A stretch of DNA of 40,829 nucleotides from Phocaeicola paurosaccharolyticus JCM 15092 (GTDB taxonomy: Bacteria; Bacteroidota; Bacteroidia; Bacteroidales; Bacteroidaceae), in contig NZ_BAJR01000030.1 of the NCBI RefSeq assembly GCF_000613805.1, forward strand, positions 1 to 40,829. The letters are read 5' to 3'. Shown here one piece after another: positions 34,436 to 40,829 of this stretch. Numbering within the stretch: the stretch's first letter is position 1; each line of letters opens with the position of its first letter. The notes beneath the pieces were generated by a model. It was not told the origin of the DNA. It saw only the letters and a list, made by a program, of their open reading frames with translations, and searched no databases. Position numbers and translations under genes: made by a program.

Positions 34436-35140
34436 TTACATTTTAAGATAAAAATCTTTGGTGAGTTTGATATACTCATCACTATAGTTATGCCGTGATT
34501 TTTCTATCACAATATCCTCATATACAGTATCTTTTTGGTCTCTGCTAAGCTCTACCATCACTCTTTTAACGTTGCTATCGGGTAATGGATAGACCTTTGC
34601 CACTCTCTCGGGGTATAACTTGTTATTTATACCATGCTCAATCACCTCTTCATAATAATTGTAAGGTAATATGATTGACAGTCGTCCGCTTTCATTAAGA
34701 ATTTCTGCTGATTTTTCTATTAGTCGCTTATAATCCAAGGTATCACAGCTTCTGGCTATGCTCCTGGACTTGTCGGGACTCTTGATCTGTTCAGTAAAAT
34801 ATGGTGGATTTGAAACAATCACATCATATCTGACGTTGTCGAACAGGCAGAAATCGCTGTTTATTATCTCTATTCTCTCTCTCCATTCTGTATCATATGC
34901 ATTCTGAGCGGCCTGTTCAACTGCATCGGAATCTATATCAACACCTGTAATACGTGCATATGGATTACGTTGTGCAGCGATAATAGATATTAATCCCGTT
35001 CCACATCCTACATCCAATATAGTTCGTGCATTATCAAAATTTGCCCAGGCAGCAATAAGTACTCCGTCTGTACCGACTTTCATTGCACACCTCTCCTGAT
35101 GTATCGTAAATTGTTTGAATTTAAAGAAATTGTTTGCCAT
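34436..35140 (-). CDS. trmN6: tRNA1(Val) A37 N6-methyltransferase (TrmN6/YfiC)
   Basis: 234 residues. SAM-binding ILDVGCGTGLISIIAAQRN and the N6-adenine motif IVSNPPYFTEQIKSPDKSR (NPPY), which matches the TrmN6 family. The target, A37 of tRNA-Val, is from family knowledge. It converges with the lipid kinase with a 3-bp gap between stop codons. Confidence 0.92.
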   Translation of the reverse strand: MANNFFKFKQFTIHQERCAMKVGTDGVLIAAWANFDNARTILDVGCGTGLISIIAAQRNPYARITGVDIDSDAVEQAAQNAYDTEWRERIEIINSDFCLFDNVRYDVIVSNPPYFTEQIKSPDKSRSIARSCDTLDYKRLIEKSAEILNESGRLSIILPYNYYEEVIEHGINNKLYPERVAKVYPLPDSNVKRVMVELSRDQKDTVYEDIVIEKSRHNYSDEYIKLTKDFYLKM

Positions 35141-35249
35141 ATATTTTAAAAAAAGTTCAAAGATTAAAAATAAAGAGATTTAATCAAATTTATTTGAACT
35201 TAAAAGCCATTATTTGTTATACATACTTCCTAAATCAAGATTGAATCAT

Positions 35250-35257
35250 TAAATTTG
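35250..35257 (+). promoter_or_regulatory. -7 box before lon
   Basis: TAAATTTG, 52 bp before the lon ATG at 35310. Matches TAnnTTTG; -33 is not clear. Confidence 0.45.
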
Positions 35258-35309
35258 CAGCTATTTAGGCTTTATTTTATTATATAAAAGGATAAAGAGA
35301 GAAATTAAC

Positions 35310-37771
35310 ATGAAAAGAAAAAACAATAATTTATTCCTCAACTCTGACAATGATGAAATTTCAATGCTTGCTGAGATTAAGACAGAGGCTTTAGAGGGAG
35401 AAACTGAAATCGATATTAATAAAGATATTCCCGTTATCCCTTTAAGAAACATGGTAATGTTTCCCCAAGTTGTAATGCCTATTACTGTCGGGAGAGTAAG
35501 CACTCAGAAACTGGTTAACGCTGCTTTTAAAAATAGTCAGTTGGTGGCTGTTGTCTGCCAAAAACATGGTGATATTGAATATCCTGAATTTGAAGATCTT
35601 TATCATATAGGTGTACTAGTGAAGATTCTGAGAATTTTCGATATACCTGGTGGAAACATGACCGTTTTTGTTCAATCTGCAGGACCAAAGATAAAACTTG
35701 AAAGCATTGTTCAGTCTGTTCCATATCTTATGGGTAGAATATCATTCATTCCGGAAGATAATAATAGCAAGAAAAATGATGAGTTTATAGTTCTTATAGA
35801 CTCTTGCAAAGAGCTTGCAAATAAATATATAGAGATCTCAGAGAAACTAAGTCCTGATACAGCTATAGCTATCAAGAATATAGATTCGGCTGAGATGCTC
35901 CTTAACTTTATATGTACTAATTTCCCTTTCACTGTTGAAGAGAAGATACGTCTTCTTAAACTAGACTCTCTGGAATCAAGAGCATACGAGCTTCTTCAAA
36001 TTCTCAACCGAGAGAATCAGCTCGCTGTGATACGTCAGGATATCCAGATGCGTACACGCGAGGATATTGATAAACAGCAGAGAGAGTATTTTCTGCAGCA
36101 ACAGATAAAGAATATACAGAATGAATTAGGTGACAGCCAGCAGGATCAACTTGATGAGCTTAAAGAGAAGGCAAAAAAGAAAAAATGGGATAAGACCACT
36201 GCTGAACTATTTGAACATGAGTTAAGTAAGTTGGAACGTATGAACTCTCAGGCTCCTGATTATAGTGTTCAGTTGAGCTATCTTCAAACACTTCTTTCAT
36301 TACCTTGGAATGTATATACTCATGATAACATTAATATAAGTAATGCTGAAAGGGTATTGAATAAGGATCATTACGGTTTGGAAAAGGTAAAGGAGAGAAT
36401 TCTTGAACACCTTGCTGTCCTAAAGTTCAAGGATGATATGAAGTCACCTATCGTCTGTCTATATGGCCTCCGGGAGTTGGTAAGACATCTCTTGGTAAAT
36501 CCATTGCTTCTGCACTGAAGAGAAAATATGTACGTATGTCTCTTGGAGGTGTTCATGATGAAGCTGAGATCAGAGGACATAGAAAGACATATATCGGTGC
36601 TATGCCTGGGCGTATAATTAAGAGTCTTATTAAGGCAGAGTCATCTAACCCTGTGATTATTCTAGATGAGATAGATAAATTGGGAAGTGATCATAGAGGG
36701 GATCCAAGTTCTGCTCTTCTTGAAGTACTTGACCCGGAACAGAATAACACTTTCCATGATAACTATATCGATACAGATTATGATCTATCAAAGGTGCTCT
36801 TTATAGCAACTGCCAACAATATTAGTACTATACCTGCTCCTCTTTTGGATAGAATGGAACTTATTGAGGTAACAGGTTATATCACTGAGGAGAAGGTAGA
36901 GATAGCTAAACGCCATCTGATTCCTAAGGAGATTAATAATTGTGGCTTGAATAAAGATAATATCAAGTTCTCTAAAACTGCTATTGAATATATTATCGAG
37001 AATTATACCCGTGAGAGTGGAGTTCGTGAATTAGAGAAGAAGATAAATAAGATAATGCGTAAGCTTGCACTTCGTTTTGCAAAAACCGGAGAGCAGACAG
37101 CTATCAATATAAAAGTATCTGATGTCGAAGAACTGCTTGGCACACCTATATTTTCACGTGATAAGTATCAGGGAAATGAGTATGCCGGTGTTGTTACAGG
37201 ACTTGCCTGGACTGCTGTTGGTGGCGAAATTCTATTTGTTGAGACAAGTCTTAGCAAAGGAAAAGGTTCTCAACTTACATTGACAGGTAATCTGGGAGAT
37301 GTTATGAAGGAGTCTGCCATGCTTGCTTTGGAATACTTAAGATCACATGCTTCTCTTTTTGATATTAATGAAGCGATCTTTGATAACTGGAATATTCATA
37401 TTCATGTTCCAGAGGGCGCTATACCAAAAGATGGACCATCTGCAGGTATAACTATGGTGACATCACTTGCTTCTGCTTTCACACAGAGAAAGGTGAAAGA
37501 CAAATTGGCTATGACCGGCGAGATAACCTTGCGTGGAAAAGTTCTTCCTGTAGGTGGAATTAAGGAGAAGATACTTGCAGCAAAACGTGCAGGTATAAAA
37601 GATATTATTCTATGTGATGAGAATAAGAAAGATATAGAGGAGATTCTGCCTATCTACCTTGAAGGACTGACCTTTCATTATGTATCTGATATAAAAGAGG
37701 TTATAAAATTGGCTCTTACCGAAGATAAAGTTAAGGATGCCATTGATTTTAAAATAAAGAAAGAAAAATAG
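35310..37771 (+). CDS. lon: ATP-dependent protease Lon (frameshifted as given)
   Basis: About 820 residues when repaired. N-terminal substrate domain ([19 protein letters not shown]), coiled helix region, then the AAA+ module. The first frame ends at [14 protein letters not shown]; inserting one C into the CC at 36467-36468 gives [22 protein letters not shown], the Walker A motif. The second frame then covers [20 protein letters not shown] and the protease domain, with catalytic serine in [15 protein letters not shown] and lysine in [18 protein letters not shown]. Lon degrades damaged and regulatory proteins. Co-directional with tgt 9 bp downstream. Confidence 0.95.
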
Positions 37772-37780
37772 AGAAGATAA

Positions 37781-38911
37781 ATGACATTTGAACTACAATA
37801 TAATGATCCTAAATCAAATGCAAGAGCAGGATTAATAACTACTGATCATGGTAAGATAGAGACACCTATATTTATGCCGGTTGGTACTTTAGGCTCTGTA
37901 AAAGGTATACACCTTCATGAGTTGAAAGATGATATTAAGGCACAGATAATTCTTGGAAATACATATCATCTATATCTTCGTCCGGGACTTGAGGTTATTG
38001 AGGGTGCTGGCGGATTGCACAAATTCAATGGTTTCGACAAACCTATGCTTACTGATAGCGGTGGTTTTCAGGTGTTTTCTCTTTCAGGAATAAGAAAACT
38101 TAAAGAAGAGGGCGTGGAATTCCGCTCTCACATTGATGGTTCTAAACATCTATTCACACCTGAGCGTGTGATGGATATTGAGAGAACTATTGGTGCCGAC
38201 ATTATGATGGCATTCGATGAGTGCCCTCCTGGAACCTCTGATTATGAGTATTCAAAGAAGTCTATGGAACTTACTCACCGCTGGTTGGACAGATGTTTTA
38301 CAAGATTCAACGAGACTGATCCAAAGTATGGGTATAAACAGTCACTTTTCCCTATTGTACAGGGTTGTACATACACTGATCTTAGAAAGCGTTCCGCAGA
38401 ATATATTGCTTCTAAAGGTGCTGATGGTAATGCCATTGGCGGTCTTGCAGTTGGTGAACCAACAGATGTGATGTACGAGATGATTGAGGTAGTAAATGAG
38501 ATATTGCCAAAAGATAAGCCAAGATACCTGATGGGCGTAGGAACTCCCGTAAATATCCTTGAGGGTATTGAGAGAGGTGTAGATATGTTTGACTGTGTAA
38601 TGCCTACACGTAATGGTAGAAATGGTATGCTCTTTACAAAGGATGGTATAATGAATATGCGCAACAAGAAATGGGAGAAAGATTACTCTCCTATTGAAGC
38701 AGATGGTGCATCTTATGTTGATACCATGTATTCACGTGCTTACCTGCGTCATCTTTTCCATGCAGAGGAGCTGCTTGCCATGCAGATTGCATCTATACAT
38801 AATCTGGCATTTTATCTCTGGCTTGTAGGTGAGGCAAGAAAACATATAATAGAAGGCGATTTTTCCACTTGGAAAACAATGATGGTGAAAAGAGTATCGA
38901 CAAGATTATAA
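37781..38911 (+). CDS. tgt: tRNA-guanine transglycosylase, zinc-site-less
   Basis: 376 residues. The catalytic aspartates are in LTDSGGFQVFSLS and DCVMPTRNGRNG, and QVFSLSG is the base-binding loop. It exchanges guanine 34 for a queuine precursor in tRNAs with GUN anticodons. The usual zinc site CxCxxC near the C-terminus is missing: the segment reads EADGASYVDTMYSRAYLRHLF, with only the later histidine (ASIHNL) kept. Co-transcribed with lon and the permease gene. Confidence 0.93.
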   Translation: MTFELQYNDPKSNARAGLITTDHGKIETPIFMPVGTLGSVKGIHLHELKDDIKAQIILGNTYHLYLRPGLEVIEGAGGLHKFNGFDKPMLTDSGGFQVFSLSGIRKLKEEGVEFRSHIDGSKHLFTPERVMDIERTIGADIMMAFDECPPGTSDYEYSKKSMELTHRWLDRCFTRFNETDPKYGYKQSLFPIVQGCTYTDLRKRSAEYIASKGADGNAIGGLAVGEPTDVMYEMIEVVNEILPKDKPRYLMGVGTPVNILEGIERGVDMFDCVMPTRNGRNGMLFTKDGIMNMRNKKWEKDYSPIEADGASYVDTMYSRAYLRHLFHAEELLAMQIASIHNLAFYLWLVGEARKHIIEGDFSTWKTMMVKRVSTRL

Positions 38912-38921
38912 TACATTTCTT

Positions 38922-40151
38922 ATGAAAATTTGGTTTAAAAGAGGTAAAACCCCAAAGAATAAGTTAAATTCTGAGTCCCAGGAGAAGAAGAAAGAGAGTT
39001 TCAAAAAGAGACTCACGAATTCTCTGAAAAAGATTAAGCCACAAAAGGATTGGTTTACTCTTGGAAGATGGATAAAGAGGCTTGACAGATATATCATCGT
39101 TAAGTTTCTTGGTACATACTTCTTTGCCATTGCGCTTATTATAACGATCTCTGTAGTATTCGACATAAATGAGAATATCGATAAGTTCATAAACAACAAT
39201 GCGCCTGTGAAGGCTATCATATTTGACTACTATTTGAACTTTATCCCCTATTTCACGAATATGTTCAGTCCGCTGTTCGTATTTATTGCCGTAATATACT
39301 TCACATCTAAGCTTGCCGAGAACTCTGAAATCATAGCTATGTTCTCAACGGGTATGAGTTTTAAGAGGATGATGCGACCATATATGATTTCTGCTGCGAT
39401 TATTTCTGTTGTTACATTCTCACTTGGAGCATATGTCATTCCAAAGGGCAATGTAACCCGTCTGAATTTTGAAGATAGATATAAGAAAAAGAAGAAGCAG
39501 AACTTCGTTAGGAACGTCCAGCTGGAAGTGGACAGCGGAGCGATTGCATATATTGAGAGATATGAGGATTACAATAAGACAGGTTACCGATTTTCACTTG
39601 ATAAGTTTGAAGGGAAAAAACTTGTATCACATCTTACAGCCAGCAGCATCAACTATGATTCTACAAGCGTAGATAAATGGTATATCAATGATTATATGAT
39701 AAGGGAGATGTATGGTATGCGTGAGAAGATAACCAAAGGTACTCGCAAGGATACGATAATTTATATGGACCCGAATGATTTTCTAATCATGAAAGGACAG
39801 CAACAGACTATGACCAGTCCTAAGCTTAGTGAATACATTACTAAGCAGAAAAAACGAGGATTTGCCAATATCAAGGAGTTCGAGATAGAGTATTACCAAA
39901 GAATAGCGATGTCGTTTGCTGCATTTATCCTTACCACGATAGGTGTTTCATTATCTTCAAGGAAAGTAAAAGGAGGAATGGGATTACATCTTGGAATAGG
40001 CCTGGCGCTAAGTTTCTCATACATTCTATTCCAGACAGTCTCGGCAACTTTCGCAATCAATGGTAATGTACCGCCACTTATAGCAGTATGGATTCCAAAT
40101 GTTCTTTATACTATTATTGCAATATACTTATATAGAAAAGCCCCTAAATAA
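38922..40151 (+). CDS. LptF/LptG-family (YjgP/YjgQ) permease
   Basis: 409 residues. A basic hydrophilic N-terminus of about 45 residues (rich in Lys) precedes six membrane segments. LDRYIIVKFLGTYFFAIALI, PYFTNMFSPLFVFIAVIYFTSKLAENSEI and the C-terminal membrane block from about 320 match the YjgP/YjgQ family, with a beta-rich periplasmic domain between. It likely moves lipopolysaccharide or lipids with an LptB ATPase encoded elsewhere. Ends in a strong hairpin. Confidence 0.88.
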   Translation: MKIWFKRGKTPKNKLNSESQEKKKESFKKRLTNSLKKIKPQKDWFTLGRWIKRLDRYIIVKFLGTYFFAIALIITISVVFDINENIDKFINNNAPVKAIIFDYYLNFIPYFTNMFSPLFVFIAVIYFTSKLAENSEIIAMFSTGMSFKRMMRPYMISAAIISVVTFSLGAYVIPKGNVTRLNFEDRYKKKKKQNFVRNVQLEVDSGAIAYIERYEDYNKTGYRFSLDKFEGKKLVSHLTASSINYDSTSVDKWYINDYMIREMYGMREKITKGTRKDTIIYMDPNDFLIMKGQQQTMTSPKLSEYITKQKKRGFANIKEFEIEYYQRIAMSFAAFILTTIGVSLSSRKVKGGMGLHLGIGLALSFSYILFQTVSATFAINGNVPPLIAVWIPNVLYTIIAIYLYRKAPK

Positions 40152-40166
40152 AGGGGCTTTCTTTTA
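40137..40166 (+). terminator. Terminator after the LptF/G-type gene
   Basis: AAAGCCCC (40137-40144) pairs with GGGGCTTT (40153-40160), then a T-rich tail. The permease stop codon lies in the loop. Confidence 0.85.
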
Positions 40167-40182
40167 TCTATTAAGAGAATAA

Positions 40183-40815
40183 TCAATCGTTTTCTAAAAG
40201 CTTTTCAATCTTGTCACGCCAGTCTTCCCTGTTTTTTGTCAGCAATGTTTTGAAACCTATCTTGTTTCCAGCTTCAATATTCTGTTCGCCATCATCGACA
40301 AAAAGAGATTCTTCAGGTAAAATGCCTGAGTCGCTAATAAGGTATTCAAAAATCTTTCTATCCGGTTTCACACTCTTAATCTCGTATGAAATGTATGCTC
40401 TGTCTACGTAATGATCTATAGATAGCCCCTCTTCAGTAAACTCCTTACTTCTTGCCCACTTCATAACAAAAGGATTGGTATTGCTAAGTAGAAATACCTT
40501 GTAGCCTCTTTGACGTAGTGATAGAATATAATCAAGCTTATATTTCTCAGTATTTACAATAAATGCATTCCAACCATCGTAAACCTGTTGATATGTAAGA
40601 TCTTTATTACAAAGTGCTCTTAACTTCTCAACAAACTCCATCTCACCTATCTCGCCATTCTCACACTGAAGGAAGATACCTTTCTGATGATATTTATCCA
40701 GATATTCATCTGCCTTATTTACACCTATTGACTTAAACTTCCTCACAGCATTTTCTCTGTCGAGGTCTAATATTACTCCTCCGAAGTCGAATATTATATT
40801 TCTAATCTTGCTCAT
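40183..40815 (-). CDS. HAD-family phosphatase
   Basis: 210 residues. Motif I IFDFGGVILDLD (Asp nucleophile and the second Asp), motif II FLLSNTNPF, motif III lysine in SVKPDRKIFEYL, and motif IV LFVDDGEQNIEAG. A small alpha-helical cap lies between motifs I and II, as in the YihX/HAD-IA type. The substrate is unknown, probably a sugar phosphate or nucleotide. It is transcribed toward the permease, with the start near the end of the window. Confidence 0.9.
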   Translation of the reverse strand: MSKIRNIIFDFGGVILDLDRENAVRKFKSIGVNKADEYLDKYHQKGIFLQCENGEIGEMEFVEKLRALCNKDLTYQQVYDGWNAFIVNTEKYKLDYILSLRQRGYKVFLLSNTNPFVMKWARSKEFTEEGLSIDHYVDRAYISYEIKSVKPDRKIFEYLISDSGILPEESLFVDDGEQNIEAGNKIGFKTLLTKNREDWRDKIEKLLEND

Positions 40816-40829
40816 ATTATATTTTCTAT

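Overview
The window is chromosomal DNA from an anaerobic Bacteroidetes bacterium, most likely order Bacteroidales and probably close to Bacteroides; the species cannot be named from sequence alone. The evidence is AT-rich DNA, promoters of the Bacteroidetes type (TTTG at -33, about 19 bp, then TAnnTTTG at -7), Bacteroidetes-type lipoproteins (TamL, a DUF4296 protein, ArsF), a serine palmitoyltransferase and a histone H1-like small protein. No phage, plasmid, insertion sequence or CRISPR array is visible.

Layout. 1-452 is non-coding and holds a four-unit 22-bp periodic repeat. 453-985 (minus) is a cysteine-rich DUF6144-like gene. 1487-1761 (minus) is a complete small tRNA unit: promoter, two identical tRNA-Lys(CTT) genes and terminator. 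1800-2602 (minus) is a YycJ/WalJ-type metallo-beta-lactamase-fold protein. 2756-8201 is an eight-gene arsenic operon, arsR-arsE-arsF-arsG-arsD-arsA-arsC-acr3, with two near-identical ArsR-type operator/promoters and a perfect hairpin terminator. 8386-10207 is an AraC regulator, a flavin/PNPOx-fold protein and a membrane-anchored GyrI-like protein. 10216-12776 (minus) is a small unknown protein and TamL, divergent from an rRNA/tRNA 2'-O-methyltransferase. 13641-19578 (minus) is ileS, a DksA-like gene, lspA, a DUF4296 lipoprotein and a small protein. 19784-21492 (minus) is the KDG kinase/KDPG aldolase pair, facing a LacI regulator at 21674-22733. Then come an NhaC antiporter, lipB, a secreted/periplasmic unknown, two tiny genes (one histone H1-like), an ECF sigma factor with a downstream membrane protein, YqgE, a GNAT acetyltransferase, a membrane protein, recR, a sodium:solute symporter and engB. 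A second 22-bp repeat locus lies at 31711-31800. The rest is serine palmitoyltransferase divergent from a DAG-kinase-family lipid kinase, trmN6, lon, tgt, an LptF/LptG-type permease and a HAD phosphatase.

How genes work together. The ars operon combines arsenate reduction (ArsC), arsenite handling (ArsD, ArsA), efflux (Acr3) and the ArsEFG module linked in Bacteroides to nitro-aromatic arsenicals. KdgK, KdpgA and the LacI protein form a self-contained branch for 2-keto-3-deoxygluconate from uronates. LspA matures the lipoproteins encoded around it.

Sequence quality. Eight genes, including the housekeeping gene lon (in its Walker A motif) and arsA, are each split by one or two missing (or in one case possibly added) bases, mostly in homopolymer runs. 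The open frames resume exactly where the family sequence requires. I read this as assembly or sequencing indels rather than real gene decay, and have annotated the repaired genes.
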